Shown: positions 32,568-43,424, numbered from the stretch's first letter. The stretch: DNA of 64,000 nucleotides from Tillandsia leiboldiana (GCA_029204045.2 CM055062.1:9977705-10041704); one strand, 5' to 3'. The notes: a model not told the origin generated them from the sequence alone. Numbers and translations: made by a program.

Positions 32568-33905
32568 TTACTCGTTGGAGAGCCTTTGCTGTTCTTTATA
32601 GATTGAGGTAACAGATGCATCATCATCAGAAGTTGATTGCGGTGCTTGTTGTGCCGGAGGTGCTGGTTGTGATGGTGGTGCTGGTTGGACTGGAGGAGCT
32701 GCTGCCGGTGCAGAGGTTGTTGCTTGTTGTCGTTGTTCTCGTTGCCGGTGAAGAGGTATGAAAGGTTCATCTGGCTTCGTCGAAAGAGACTTTACAATTG
32801 TTGTGTCATTGATCGTCCCTAGACTGTGCAGATAGGAACTCGCATTTGTGTCAGCTTTAAATTTGCGAAGAATGCGCATGATGATCATTGGATAAGGTAG
32901 TCTCTCTGACGGATGAGCTTGCTCCACATATCGTGCCATCCTTGACCAGATGACGTAGGGAATGTTTAAGTTAGCTCCCATTGCTGCTGCGGGGTTTCCA
33001 AGTAGATAAAGGAATATCATTCTTTCCCACCGAAGAACCTTTGTGTTCATGTTTGGAATAACATTGTAACAAACAATAAGGTTTAAGATGCGGTACTCTG
33101 GTCGTAGTTCTTTCGAGAAAACGGAGTTTCCTGTCGACCGAGTATTTGGAACACAGATTCCATCAACTACCACTCTCCAGGAGTAGGTGTTGAAGGCTTG
33201 ATTCTTCAGGTAATGAGTGCCATCGGCTCGGGCGTCCATCCCTAGTACTTCACCAATTAGCTGAGGCGTTACTTTGATTCTGACATTCTTGACTAATGTT
33301 TGAAAATCCCGACGCCCGCTTTCCTGATCAACTAGATAGCAGGCATTCTGATAAAACATCCTTACTGAGTGAAGACAATACCCAGTGGTCTCCGGGAAAT
33401 CGCAAATGGAAGCAAGACCTCTCTGGTCAAACAAAGTCCCAAACGTCTGAGAACGCTGCTTTAAGGCTTTTACATCAACATGCCTTTCTCCAATGCATTC
33501 TCTGTTTTCAAAATCCTTTATTCTAGCCGAGCTGACAAAGTCTTGAGGAGGTGCTTGCCTATCAGCTGGTTGCTCAATGGAGATTCCTTGTGCACTCCCT
33601 CTTTTGCGAGCAATACTTTTTCTTCTTGTCTTCCCAGAAGTTTCTTCCATTGGAGCTTTGCCTTTCTCAGCAGCAGTGGGCGGAGCCTTTGATGTTTCTG
33701 CAGGTGCTTTTCCCTTTGAAGCAGTTGGAACAGTCGTTGCTTCAACTTGCAGTTCATCCCAATTAATTGATTCCGTTTCAGATTCTGTATCGGAATCATC
33801 TTTAGCTTTCTTCGCTTTCTTAGCCTTCTTAGCCCTCTTAGGCTTGACGGTGTCTCTCGTATGTACCATAGCCGCAAGTAGGAAAACAATCCAAGTGATC
33901 ACCAT
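32568..33905 (-). CDS. Sirevirus ORF3: env-position protein with plant transposon-protein domain
   Basis: 445 residues in the position where Sireviruses carry an envelope-like ORF. Residues 4-14 are hydrophobic (TWIVFLLAAMV) and could be a short signal or anchor; a second Met at 13 would remove it. Residues 20-35 form a Lys/Arg-rich run (KPKRAKKAKKAKKAK) that could be a nuclear signal. Residues 36-125 are acidic or low-complexity. About 126-350 is a folded domain (GERHVDVKAL, FGTLFDQRGL, VRIKVTPQLIGEVLGM, YVIWSRMARYV) that I recognise as similar to the 'putative plant transposon protein' family (Pfam PF20167) often labelled envelope-like. Residues 390-425 are Pro/Ala/Gln-rich. No fusion peptide or clear C-terminal membrane segment is seen, so a real envelope role is doubtful. 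Its transcript unit seems separate: see the promoter and intron upstream. Confidence 0.75.
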   Translation of the reverse strand: MVITWIVFLLAAMVHTRDTVKPKRAKKAKKAKKAKDDSDTESETESINWDELQVEATTVPTASKGKAPAETSKAPPTAAEKGKAPMEETSGKTRRKSIARKRGSAQGISIEQPADRQAPPQDFVSSARIKDFENRECIGERHVDVKALKQRSQTFGTLFDQRGLASICDFPETTGYCLHSVRMFYQNACYLVDQESGRRDFQTLVKNVRIKVTPQLIGEVLGMDARADGTHYLKNQAFNTYSWRVVVDGICVPNTRSTGNSVFSKELRPEYRILNLIVCYNVIPNMNTKVLRWERMIFLYLLGNPAAAMGANLNIPYVIWSRMARYVEQAHPSERLPYPMIIMRILRKFKADTNASSYLHSLGTINDTTIVKSLSTKPDEPFIPLHRQREQRQQATTSAPAAAPPVQPAPPSQPAPPAQQAPQSTSDDDASVTSIYKEQQRLSNE

Positions 33906-34405
33906 TGCTAATGGTTTCTTGAGAAAAGAAATCCTGTGTGGAACGACTCAAGAACACATGAGAAAATTGTTAATTTTCAAAGATTGAAAAATTGTACCCA
34001 AACAATCATAATCATGTAGAGAGACTAAGAATCAAATTAGTTTTGCAAAAGGACTTTTAAAATTAGATCAATTGCATGATTTTCGAAAATCCTTATTATA
34101 TGCCCTAAAACCGAAATTTTAGAAATCGAAGCCTAAAAATCCGTTAATCAGGAGAATACCTAGCATATAATCAAAACTAATCTACCCAGAGTTCTTATTT
34201 TAAAAGAAATTTGATCAAAAACCATCCACAAACAAAGTTAATCCAAGAAATTCATGACGTTTGAGGAAGAGAAGAGAAAAACGATGAAAAACCGAGATTT
34301 TGATCAATAAAACTTACTTGGAGTTGAAGAACTTGAGTTTGAAAGCTTCCAGGAAGGATGAAATCTAGAGAGAGAGGCTCTGGAAACTTTGGAACAAGAG
34401 ATTGG
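33906..34405 (-). other. Predicted ORF3 5' UTR with a 384-bp intron
   Basis: On the sense strand a pyrimidine-rich exon (about 34405-34318, with CTCTCTCTCT and TTCTTCAACTCCAA) is followed by a GTAAGT donor at 34317-34312. An AT-rich segment then ends in TTCCACACAG at 33934, a strong acceptor. The second exon reaches the ATG at 33905 after 28 nt. This is the standard plant pattern of a 5'-UTR intron. Splicing is predicted, not shown. Confidence 0.6.
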
Positions 34406-34433
34406 AGTAAAAGAAATCAAAAACCCTTTTGTT

Positions 34434-34442
34434 CTTTATAAA
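34434..34442 (-). promoter_or_regulatory. Predicted TATA box for ORF3
   Basis: Sense-strand TTTATAAAG, 11 bp downstream of the GATCCGGATC array and about 30-35 bp before the predicted transcript start. The order (palindromes, TATA, leader) mirrors the LTR promoter. Confidence 0.6.
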
Positions 34443-34452
34443 ACCTAGCCGC

Positions 34453-34602
34453 GATCCGGATCAGTTCATAACTGCGATCCGGATCGGCTACCCGCAGTGA
34501 GAAACTGCGTTCGGGATCCGGATCGGCAGATACAATCCGGATCGTCAGCCCGCAGAAGAATTCCTGCGTTCGGGATCCGGATCATCTAGCCCGATCCGGA
34601 TC
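34453..34602 (-). promoter_or_regulatory. GATCCGGATC palindrome array upstream of ORF3
   Basis: Six copies starting at 34453/34476, 34515/34534 and 34574/34593: three pairs 19-23 bp apart, repeating about every 60 bp. The pairing, phase and GTTCGGGATCCGGATC context match the LTR array, so the same factor probably drives both promoters. Only one copy (34534) has a mismatch. Confidence 0.75.
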
Positions 34603-35537
34603 GGCTCCAACTTTTTCTTTAGAAAATTTCAGAGAAATTCAAGAAACACCAGAAAAAGATTGTAAGCACAAATGTGTATCAACTTTAAACAAAAATCATC
34701 GTTTCATACAACAAGAATTAGATTATGCCAAATCTATCAATAATATCCAAAAATGAAACGAAAATTTACAAAAATTAAATCCCTTAAAGTTGAACACCTT
34801 CAATTACATCTAACTTGATCTTATGAGTAATGCCTTTATCAAATCATCAATTCAGTAAAGAAAATGAAATACAAAGATCAATAGATGTTTGAAATCCCAA
34901 ATATAATAGATAATGTATCTAGACAATCTGTTGAAGAGAGTGGCTCTTTGAGCATCTTTCTTTAAAAACCCACCTTATACCAACCTTGAAATTTGACGAA
35001 GTCAAGTATTTCAACATGCATTTTACTTAATCAAAAATTTGAACAACCATGCTTGGTATACATGTGGTAGCTGCACACAATACTCGGACGACCGAGGTGG
35101 TAGCTCTTTCCTCCATGTGGTGGTAGTTTTCACACTCCTCATTGGGATGTAACTCTTTCCACATCTTTTGAGCATTTTACTTTTTCTATGACGCCCCCTC
35201 AATTGGCTATCAATTACTTAAGATATAAAGTATTCAACCAAATATTGATCTCGATTTCATACTCGACTAAGCAGTCAAATAAGATAATGACTATACCAAG
35301 AGATCATAGAGAGAGAGAAATTGACTTTGATCACTTAGAAGATGATTTAATTAACATAAATGATCATTGCAACAGTGAAATATTATGATGGCAAAAACAT
35401 AATAAAATTCTAAATGTGCGAAAAGATGCAATTAAAGTCAATTATGATCTATGCTCAATTAATGTCCTATGTACAAACATAGATAATGAACAAAACAAAT
35501 ACAAAACCTATCCTAAGCAAAGGTTTCAAAAAGAAGT
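34603..35537 (-). other. Non-coding spacer between pol and the ORF3 promoter
   Basis: About 0.93 kb of AT-rich DNA after the RNase H stop. GTGGTAGCT-like short repeats occur near 35060-35130. No ORF or RNA gene is supported. Confidence 0.6.
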
Positions 35538-38093
35538 TTATTTCAAGGAAAGCATTCCAATTGCTTTACGTAAATGAATAAAACGTTTTTGATCCAAAGG
35601 TTTTGTTAGAATGTCAGCTAATTGATCCTCAGTTGAAATATATGAAAGTTGAAGAGTATTTGATTCAACTAGCTCTCTAAGAAAATGATATCTAAGTTCA
35701 ATATGTTTTGTTCTAGAGTGCAACACTGGGTTTTTAGAAATGTTAATTGCACTTGTGTTGTCACAAAGAATTGTTACCGAAGATGCTGAAATGCGGAAGT
35801 CGCTCAATACGCTTTTCATCCAAATGAGTTGAGTTGAGCAACTTCCAGCTGAAATGTATTCCGCTTCGGCAGTCGAGAGTGCTATGCAGTTCTGCTTTTT
35901 ACTGTGCCATGCAACAAGGCAATGGCCAAGATAGAAGCATGCACCACTCGTGCTTTTCCGATCATCCACTGATCCTGCCCAATCGGCATCTGAGTATCCA
36001 ACAATATCCAAACTTGTTCCCGTAGGATACCAAATTCCGAAATTAATTGATCCTTTGATATACCGGATGATCCTTTTCACCGCTTTCAGGTGAACCTCCT
36101 TTGGTGCTGATTGATATCTCGCGCAAATCCCAACACCAAAAGATATATCCGGGCGACTAGCCGTGAGGTAAAGTAGACTTCCAATCATACTTCGATACAG
36201 TTTCTCGTCTACATTCTCACTATGTGATTCACTTCCAAGTCCCTTGTGGCTAGTTCCCATTGGAGTCGGAAAATCTTTACAATTTTCAAGATCAAACTTT
36301 TTGACCAACTCCATTGCATACTTGGATTGACTCAAGTGAATACCTTCATCATTTTGTTTAATTTGCAATCCAAGGAAATAAGTCAATTCGCCCATCATGG
36401 ACATCTCAAATTCGCTTTCCATGGTTTCCGCGAATTTAGAAGCATCATTATCTCTTGTTGCGCCAAATACAATGTCATCGACATAGATTTGTGCTACAAT
36501 GAAATTGCTTTGATAATGCTTCACAAAGAGAGTCCTATCAGCTCCCCCTCGAGTATAGCCCTTCTCCAAAAGGTGCTTTGTTAACCTTTCGTACCATGCT
36601 CGCGGTGCTTGTTTCAGACCGTAAAGAGCCTTTTTCAAACGAAAAACATGGTTAGGTTGTTTATGATCTACAAAACCTTTCGGTTGAGCCACATAAACTT
36701 CCTCATTTAAAAACCCATTTAGAAATGCGCTCTTAACGTCCATTTGAAATAATTTGATTTTAAAATGACAAGCAATAGCAAATAGTATACGAATGGACTC
36801 GAGTCTAGCTACAGGGGCGAATGTTTCATCAAAGTCTATACCTTCTACTTGAGAGTAGCCTTGAGCAACTAATCGTGCCTTGTTCCTGATGATAGTACCA
36901 TCCTCATTTTTCTTGTTCTTGAAGATCCATTTGGTACCTATCACATTGTATTGCTTTGGAGGCTTCGTTAATTCCCAGACTTTGTTTCGCTCAAATTGAT
37001 GGAGCTCTTCCTGCATTGCTTTAATCCAGTAGTCATCCTGAAGAGCTTCATTTATGTTCTTTGGTTCGATTAAAGATACGTAGCAAGCGAATCCACAAAC
37101 CAACTGCCTCCGAGTTCTGACTCCTTCTTGTGGATCTCCAATAATATTCGATTCCGGATGATCCTTGGAGATTCGTAACGTTTGTTGAAACGGAGTACTC
37201 GGAGATACATGAGATGATTCCTGCACATCAGATAAACTTGAAGAACCATTAGATGCATCATTAATATTGGAAGTATTATTATGAGAAGATGCATTAGCAG
37301 GAGAATCATCATCTAGAAAGATATCGAGGGTAGATTTTCCAGATCCAAAGTGAAAAGCTTCATCTACTTTAACATTTATAGATTCTACGATCGTCTTAGA
37401 TTCAATGTTAAATACTCGATATGCTCTGCTATTTGTAGAATAACCCAAAAAGATCCCTTCATCACTTCGAGAGTCGAACTTTCCAAGATTTTCACGGTCA
37501 CGTAAAATGTAACATCGACTCCCGAAGACACGAAAATATTTGATGTTGGGTTTTCTACTAAACCACAGCTCATATGGTGTATTTAAAGTTCCTGGGCGCA
37601 AGTAAACTCTATTAATGACATAGACAGCGGTGTTCACGGCTTCAGCCCAAAAATGTAGCGGTAAATTCTGGCTATGAAGCATCACACGCGCCATCTCTTG
37701 AACAACCCTGTTCTTGCGCTCAACAACACCATTCTGCTGAGGTGTATAGGGTGCCGAGAATTCATGTTTAATGCCATTTGCGGTGCAGAAATCAATGAAT
37801 TTTGAATTTATGAATTCTCCACCTCTATCACTTCTAACACGAATGATCTTTTCATTCTTTTCAATCATAATACGATGGCAAATCTCATGAAAAGAGTCAA
37901 ACGTATCAGCTTTCTCTTTTAAAAATGCTACCCAAGAAAACCGAGAGAAATCATCAACCAATAAAAAAATGTACCATTTACCTCCCAAAGATGGTTGACG
38001 GGTCGGCCAAAAGAAAAAGAAGAAAAGAAAGTAGTATATATAAACTACACAAGATTTAATCGAAGAACGATTAAAGATAAGGAGGGGTTTCAT
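35538..38093 (-). CDS. pol: Sirevirus B integrase core-RT-RNase H (lacks protease and first IN Asp)
   Basis: 851 codons. The first ~30 residues come from a filler segment and include a hydrophobic run that is not part of the family. Homology starts at [10 protein letters not shown]. The integrase keeps D89 (RSDRGGEF) and E125 (NGVVERKN), spaced 35 residues apart, but the HMDLMGP aspartate lies in the deleted part. RT carries [14 protein letters not shown] (D452) and YVDD (537-540). RNase H carries [17 protein letters not shown] and CDNTSAI and runs to the usual C-terminus. RT and RNase H look complete. The frame is offset by one base from Gag with a 23-bp overlap. In sister copy A, gag and pol share one frame, so the offset was created by the deletion. 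Confidence 0.92.
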   Translation of the reverse strand: MKPLLIFNRSSIKSCVVYIYYFLFFFFFWPTRQPSLGGKWYIFLLVDDFSRFSWVAFLKEKADTFDSFHEICHRIMIEKNEKIIRVRSDRGGEFINSKFIDFCTANGIKHEFSAPYTPQQNGVVERKNRVVQEMARVMLHSQNLPLHFWAEAVNTAVYVINRVYLRPGTLNTPYELWFSRKPNIKYFRVFGSRCYILRDRENLGKFDSRSDEGIFLGYSTNSRAYRVFNIESKTIVESINVKVDEAFHFGSGKSTLDIFLDDDSPANASSHNNTSNINDASNGSSSLSDVQESSHVSPSTPFQQTLRISKDHPESNIIGDPQEGVRTRRQLVCGFACYVSLIEPKNINEALQDDYWIKAMQEELHQFERNKVWELTKPPKQYNVIGTKWIFKNKKNEDGTIIRNKARLVAQGYSQVEGIDFDETFAPVARLESIRILFAIACHFKIKLFQMDVKSAFLNGFLNEEVYVAQPKGFVDHKQPNHVFRLKKALYGLKQAPRAWYERLTKHLLEKGYTRGGADRTLFVKHYQSNFIVAQIYVDDIVFGATRDNDASKFAETMESEFEMSMMGELTYFLGLQIKQNDEGIHLSQSKYAMELVKKFDLENCKDFPTPMGTSHKGLGSESHSENVDEKLYRSMIGSLLYLTASRPDISFGVGICARYQSAPKEVHLKAVKRIIRYIKGSINFGIWYPTGTSLDIVGYSDADWAGSVDDRKSTSGACFYLGHCLVAWHSKKQNCIALSTAEAEYISAGSCSTQLIWMKSVLSDFRISASSVTILCDNTSAINISKNPVLHSRTKHIELRYHFLRELVESNTLQLSYISTEDQLADILTKPLDQKRFIHLRKAIGMLSLK
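38005..38075 (-). other. Deletion junction with about 65 bp of filler in Sirevirus B pol
   Basis: Compared with Sirevirus A, about 630 bp (equivalent to roughly 29290-29920: protease, pre-integrase zinc domain, first catalytic Asp) are replaced by about 65 bp of unrelated sequence containing a TATATATA stretch and a pyrimidine run. Filler at a deletion is typical of end-joining or template switching. Confidence 0.75.
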
Positions 38094-40092
38094 CTTTGCA
38101 TACCCAAACCTTTTGAGTTTTGGAGTATGTTGGCAATGGTTGGGAAGTTTTCCTTGATGAAGACGTTTTGCAAGATTGGTCTTTTCCTTTTGTCATCGTC
38201 TTGTTTGAAGTACTACCAATGTCCTTTTCTTTAGGAAAATCCTTCTTTGAATTCCATGGAGTGAACTTATTGGTAGCAGTTGCAAGATGTGGTTGATTTG
38301 ATCTTTGAGCTCCAATCTTGCAGTTTCTTCCAATGTGCCCTGCAAAATTACAACGAAAACATACCTTTGTGCTTGACGATTCTGAAGAGGATGAAGTAGG
38401 CTTGTTGTCGTTGGTTGTCATGATTTCCGGTGTCGGAGGAGGAGATACCGACTGAGGCACAAAAACTGTCCCAACCGAACTAAAATTGTCTTCAGTTCGA
38501 TTGTATCCGAGGCCGAACTTGTTTGTTTGACCAAGACCAAGAAGTTTATCCAACTTACTCCTTCCTAAAGAAAATTGCTGTAAGTCATCCTTGAGTTGGC
38601 AAATGGTCTCTGTCATTTCCAATTTTTCCCGTCGGGCCTCGCCGTAGAGCTTCAAGAAGTAGTTCGCTTTGTTCACCATATCTATATAGTTCTTCTCGAG
38701 TTGCTCATTGGACTCTTGAAGGGAAACATTTTCTTTTATCAGTTTATCCCTTTCCACTTCAAGATCGGTCGAGAGAGAAGTTACCCTTATTACTTCTTCT
38801 TCGAGATCCTGCAATCTCCCTCTCAACCCCTTGTTTTGCTTAGCCGGTTTCTTTAAATCCCGTAAAGATCTGTGATAGGCTAGAGCAAACTCTTCACCTT
38901 CCGAATCATCCAATTCGTTGTCCGTTGCATTCTTTTCAACAGTGGAGTTGGACAACGACTCGGATGTACTTGCCATAAAGCACATGAAGGGTGAAGATAC
39001 GGACGCGTGGAATGCGGTGGAGCTCTTTTCTTCATCACTCGAAGACGACTCATTTGACATTGAGTTGTCATCCCAAGTGACGACTTGCATCGCCTTCTTC
39101 TTTGCCGGATACTTGTTAGGACACTCCGTTGCAATGTGGCCGTAGCCTCGACATTTGAAGCATTGAAGTTGTCCTTCAGAACTTTTCTTATCCTTTGAGA
39201 AGTTCTCTTGCTTTCTTGACTTGTAACTTGAAGTACCCTTGCCTTTGTTCGACTTTCCGAAGGATGGAGATTTGCTTGAATTACCCCTTCGAAAGTTGCG
39301 GCGAAACTTCCTTGTCAAGAGAGCGAGCTGCTTCTCAAATTCCTCCATAGAAAGGTTCTCGTCATCGTCTGAGGAGGATGTATCCGCGTCTTCTTCCTTA
39401 GTTGTTTTCAACGCATAACCTGAAGACTTAGAAGTGGATGCCTTTCCAGAAGAACTGTTAGTAGTAAATGTCATTTCATAAGTTTGTAAAGAACCAACTA
39501 ATTCTTCTACACGTATTTCGTCCGGGTGTTTAATAGTTTCAATGGCAGTAACCTTTGGGCGAAATCGTTCAGGAAGAGTTCTTAAGATCTTTCTTACAAT
39601 CTTAAATTCTGGAATCTTCTCTCCCAGATTAGCACATGAGTTTACGATGTCTTGCAATCGTGTATAGTAGTCCGTGAAAGATTCATTTTCTGCCATTAAG
39701 ATAGAGTCAAACTTGCTCGTAAGCATTTGCAGTTTCTGAATCTTCACGAGGTTAGTTCCCTCATGTGTAACCTGAAGAACATCCCAGATTTCTTTCGCAG
39801 TCTCACATGCCGAGACGCGAGAGAATTCAGTTTGAGATAAGGCATTAAAGATGGCATTAATTCCCTTGCCATTGTAAGAAGATGAATCTAACTCTTCCTT
39901 GGTCCATTTCGACCTAGGTTTTAAGGTGCGAACATCACCAATAAATTCAGTTGGATTAGACCATCCTAATTCAATTGATTGCCACACCCGTTCGTCGATG
40001 GAAATTAAAAAGGCTTTCATCCGTACTTTCCAGTACGCATAATTTGTTCCATCGAAGAACGGGGGTCGGTTGATGTTTCCACCTTCAACCAT
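38071..40092 (-). CDS. gag: Sirevirus B Gag
   Basis: 673 codons, opening 34 bp inside the 5' LTR with [20 protein letters not shown]. Domains: copia Gag N-terminal domain about 10-210 ([21 protein letters not shown]), acidic Ser-rich linker 230-250, CCHC knuckle 311-324, acidic Ser-rich linker 340-405, coiled coil about 415-510, and second CCHC knuckle 578-591. It forms particles and packages RNA. Two knuckles and a long coiled coil fit Sirevirus Gag, a lineage whose Gag is known to bind LC8-type dynein light chain proteins. It ends just after [10 protein letters not shown], where the protease would begin. No internal stop. Confidence 0.93.
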   Translation of the reverse strand: MVEGGNINRPPFFDGTNYAYWKVRMKAFLISIDERVWQSIELGWSNPTEFIGDVRTLKPRSKWTKEELDSSSYNGKGINAIFNALSQTEFSRVSACETAKEIWDVLQVTHEGTNLVKIQKLQMLTSKFDSILMAENESFTDYYTRLQDIVNSCANLGEKIPEFKIVRKILRTLPERFRPKVTAIETIKHPDEIRVEELVGSLQTYEMTFTTNSSSGKASTSKSSGYALKTTKEEDADTSSSDDDENLSMEEFEKQLALLTRKFRRNFRRGNSSKSPSFGKSNKGKGTSSYKSRKQENFSKDKKSSEGQLQCFKCRGYGHIATECPNKYPAKKKAMQVVTWDDNSMSNESSSSDEEKSSTAFHASVSSPFMCFMASTSESLSNSTVEKNATDNELDDSEGEEFALAYHRSLRDLKKPAKQNKGLRGRLQDLEEEVIRVTSLSTDLEVERDKLIKENVSLQESNEQLEKNYIDMVNKANYFLKLYGEARREKLEMTETICQLKDDLQQFSLGRSKLDKLLGLGQTNKFGLGYNRTEDNFSSVGTVFVPQSVSPPPTPEIMTTNDNKPTSSSSESSSTKVCFRCNFAGHIGRNCKIGAQRSNQPHLATATNKFTPWNSKKDFPKEKDIGSTSNKTMTKGKDQSCKTSSSRKTSQPLPTYSKTQKVWVCKDETPPYL

Positions 40093-40111
40093 TGTTTACA
40101 ACCCTATTCCC

Positions 40112-40123
40112 TCTCTGATACCA
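40112..40123 (-). promoter_or_regulatory. Primer binding site of Sirevirus B (one mismatch)
   Basis: The sense strand reads TGGTATCAGAGA, 2 bp inside the 5' LTR. The last base differs from the exact TGGTATCAGAGC found in the other elements. Confidence 0.85.
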
Positions 40124-40125
40124 CT

Positions 40126-41465
40126 TGTTGGGTTATATGTAATAAGGATCTAAATAGGGGAAAAAACACCTAGAGGGGGGTGAATAGGTGTAAACGTATA
40201 AACACTCAAAAATCGTTGCGATAAAAACCCAATGCGGAAATAAAAAATAATACGCAAGATTTTTACGTGGAAAACTCCATCACCGGAGTAAAAAACCACG
40301 GGACCGATAACACGGCAGAAATCCACTAGAATTAAAACACGTACAAGGTGATTTACCATACACAATTATGACTCAACCTTTTCCATACGCTCCTAGAGGA
40401 TCTTCTCCGCTCGCTCCGCGACGCTTCTCGAATCCACGATCTGCGCCCAACGCCGAATCCACGGCGTCCAACGTCGAATCCACGACGTCCGACCGAATCC
40501 ACGGTCTTCACCCAATAGCACCCTTCGAATCCACGAACGTGCCTCGCTCCAAATCCACGAGAGCGGTTGAACCTTGAATCCACAAGGACACGCGAATCCA
40601 CGCGCCGATTTTGGGGTAAATCGTTGTTTTTGGGTGGTGATGATCCGCCGAATACTTAGATCAAAGATAGATCGGAAATACCATCTAAGTATTCATTAGT
40701 TTGATTCAACTCAAGATGTGAGTATGAAAACCTTGAATCAAACTAATCAATATAGATGAAGAAACATAGAGTATTCTCTGATGATTTCCTTTCTTCTCTA
40801 TATGTGGATCTAGAGCCGTATAAGATGATATAGGAAAATGACGGCTATGTGGATTAACCCTAGAAAAAGAGTCATAGGGTCTATTTATAGGTTAGAAACC
40901 CTAGGAAGGAGATAAGAATCAAAAACCTAGCATTTCTGGAGATTTTACGGACGGCGATCCGGATCGGATTAGCTGTGATCCGGATCGTCGTAACGAGTCA
41001 GGCAATTCCAGAAAAACGAAGGTTCGGGATCCGGATCGAAGTGCTTGATCCGGATCGTTCATACAGTTCACCAAACATCAACGTTCGGGATCCGGATTGC
41101 GAAGCCTGATCCGGATCGTTCAAGGAAGATGGTAAACTCAGTGTTCGGGATCCGGATCAAGAGAGGCTACGATCCGGATTGAACTGGTGTATGAACGAAC
41201 CACCTTCGGGATCCGGATCGAACAACCTGATCCGGATCCTGAACATGTCCCAAGTCCAGTTTTTGATTTTTATGCAATGAAAGATTCTTCCAAGTGTTTC
41301 TACACTACAAGAAGTATTCGGATCACACAAAATCTTTAGTAAAACATACCTGATCCTTTTGAATTCTTCTTTCTTGAGATTGAGTTAAATGATCCAACTT
41401 TCTTCACCTTCAATCTTCAAGACTTGAGACTTTCACGAAACTACGCCAACTCAAATTCCGTAACA
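40126..41465 (-). repeat. 5' LTR of Sirevirus B
   Basis: 1340 bp, same length as 30301-31640 and about seven substitutions apart by eye, with no indel. TATA box 40882-40889; palindrome array 40956-41238; leader repeats 40429-40603. It drives the element on the minus strand. Confidence 0.95.
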
Positions 41466-41470
41466 CACTG
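41466..41470. repeat. Right target-site duplication CACTG
   Basis: Exact repeat of 30296-30300. Confidence 0.95.
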
Positions 41471-43353
41471 CAATCTATGTTATTAATCGAGTTTATTTGC
41501 TCCCGGGAACGTTAAATACACCATATGAACTATGGTTTTGTAGAAAGCCAAACATCAAATATTTTCGTATCTTTGGGAGTCGGTGTTACATTTTACGTGA
41601 CCGTGAAAATCTTGGAAAATTTGACTCTCGAAGTGACGAAGGGATTTTCATGGGTTATTCTACAAATAGTAGAGCATATCGGGTATTTAACTTGGAATCT
41701 AAAACGATCGTAGAATCCATAAATGTTAAAGTAGACGAAGCTTTCCACTTTGCATCTGATAAATCTACCCCTGATATCTCTCTTGATGATGATACTCCTG
41801 TAAATGCATCTTCTCATGATAATACTTCCAATATCAATGATGCATCTAATGGTTCTTCAAGTTTATCTGATGTGCAGGAATCATCTCATGTACCTCCGAG
41901 TACTCCATTACATCAAACGTTACGCATCTCCAAGGATCATCCTGAATCAAACATCATTGGAGACCCACAAGAAGGAGTCAAAACTCGGAGACAGTTGGTT
42001 TGTGGATTCGCTTGTTACGTTTCCATGATCAAACCAAAGAACGTCGATGAAGCTCTTCAGGATGACTACTGGATTGAAGCAATGCAGGAAGAGCTCCATC
42101 AGTTTGAATGCAACAAAGTCTGGGAATTAACGACGCCTCCGAAGCAACACAATGTGATCGGTACTAAATGGATTTTCAAGAACAAGAAAAATAAGGATGG
42201 TACCACCATCAGGAACAAAGCACGTTTAGTTGCTCAAGGCTACTCTCAAATAGAAGGTATAGACTTTGATGAAACGTTCGCCCCTGTAGCTAGACTCGAG
42301 TCCATTCGTATCTTATTCGCTACTGCTTGTCACTTTAAAATAAAACTCTTTCAAATGGACGTTAAGAGCGCGTTTTTAAATGGGTTTTCAAATGAGGAAG
42401 TTTATGTGGCTCAACCGAAAGGTTTTGTAGACTGTAAACTACCTAACCATGTTTTTCGTTTGAAAAAGGCTCTTTACGGTTTAAAACAAGCACCGCGAGC
42501 GTGGTACGAAAGGTTAACAAAGCACATTTTGGAGAAGGGCTATACTCGAGGGGGAGCAGACAGGACTCTCTTTGTGAAACATTATCAAAATAACTTCATT
42601 GTTGCGCAAATATATGTCGATGACATTGTATTTGGAGCAACAAAAGATAATGATGCTTCTAAATTCGCAGAAACCATGGAAAGCGAATTTGAGATGTCTA
42701 TGATGGGCGAACTGACATACTTTCTTGGATTGCAAGTGAAACAAAATGGTGAATGCATCCATCTGTGTCAATCCAAGTATGCAAAGGAGTTGATAAAGAA
42801 ATTCGGATTAGAAGATTCTAAAGATTTTCCTACTCCTATGGGAACTAGCAATAAGGGATTAGGAAGTGAATCTCTTAGTGATAGTGTAGACGAGAAACTC
42901 TATCGAAGTATGATTGGAAGTCTACTCTACCTCACAGCTAGTCGCCCGGACATATCCTTTAGTGTTGGGATCTGCGCGAGATATCAGTCAGCACCAAAGG
43001 AGGATCACCTGAAAGCGGTGAAACGGATCATCCGGTACGTCAAAGGAACTGTAAACTTCGGAATTTGGTATCCTATGGGAACAAGTCTTGACATTATAGG
43101 ATATTCAGATGCCGATTGGGCAGGATCAGTGGATGATCGAAAAAGTACGAGTGGTGCATGTTTTTATCTTGGCCATTGCCTTGTTGCATGGCATAGTAAA
43201 AAGCAAAACTGCATTGCACTCTCGACTGCCGAAGCGGAGTATATCTCAGCGGGTAGTTGTTCAACTCAACTCATTTGGATGAAAAGCGTGTTGAGCGACT
43301 TCCGGATTTCAGCAACTTCGGTAACTATTTTATGTGACAACACTAGTGCTATA
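41471..43353 (+). pseudogene. pol: Sirevirus A RT-RNase H, 3' part of pol, truncated
   Basis: Continues the integrase frame of 30300 without a shift and is open to 43353. It contains the end of integrase ([13 protein letters not shown]), RT with [12 protein letters not shown] and [10 protein letters not shown], and RNase H with YSDADWAGS and STAEAEY. It ends at CDNTSAI, where a gypsy LTR starts. The last ~70 RNase H residues and the 3' LTR are not found later in the window. The open frame runs on about 120 bp into the LTR by chance. Confidence 0.92.
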
Positions 43354-43404
43354 TGTCACGCCCCGGGGTCAAAACTGCGACCCGGCTCGCCAACAGATCC
43401 GCCA

Positions 43405-43424
43405 CCTATGCCAACCCGCATAGG
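43405..43424 (-). promoter_or_regulatory. U5 terminal hairpin, compound-block LTR
   Basis: CCTATGC and GCATAGG form a perfect 7-bp stem around a 6-nt loop, 51 bp from the LTR end. Same place, different sequence from the LARD hairpin at 3448-3473. Confidence 0.6.

Larger units (their letters stand above)
30301..41465 (-). mobile_element. Sirevirus B (Ty1/copia), complete ends, internally deleted pol
   Basis: 11,165 bp, minus strand: 5' LTR 40126-41465, primer site 40112-40123, Gag 38071-40092, integrase-RT-RNase H 35538-38093, ORF3 32568-33905, polypurine tract 31641-31655, 3' LTR 30301-31640, and CACTG duplications. The LTRs are the same length and differ at about seven sites by eye (about 99.5% identity), so insertion was recent. 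An ORF downstream of pol is typical of Sireviruses (SIRE1-like). The protease, the pre-integrase zinc domain and the first integrase Asp are missing, so this copy needs helper proteins. Confidence 0.94.
25904..43353 (+). mobile_element. Sirevirus A (Ty1/copia), interrupted and truncated
   Basis: 5' LTR 25904-27233, primer site 27236-27247, then a single long gag-pol frame from 27267, broken by Sirevirus B at 30301-41465 and resumed at 41471. The frame matches exactly across the insertion when one CACTG copy is removed. It stops at 43353 in RNase H, where a gypsy LTR begins. No 3' LTR is present. The Gag type with two zinc knuckles and a coiled coil, and the relationship to Sirevirus B, place it in the Sirevirus lineage. 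Several stop codons mean it is dead. Confidence 0.92.

Noticed and set aside
32568..33905. Naming ORF3 a true viral envelope protein
   Set aside because: No fusion peptide, cysteine-rich ectodomain or clear C-terminal anchor is visible. The folded part resembles a plant transposon-associated domain, so only the position is envelope-like.
38022..38075. Hydrophobic run at the start of the Sirevirus B pol frame as a membrane segment
   Set aside because: It is encoded by the filler at a deletion junction (pyrimidine and TA-rich DNA) and is absent from the sister copy.
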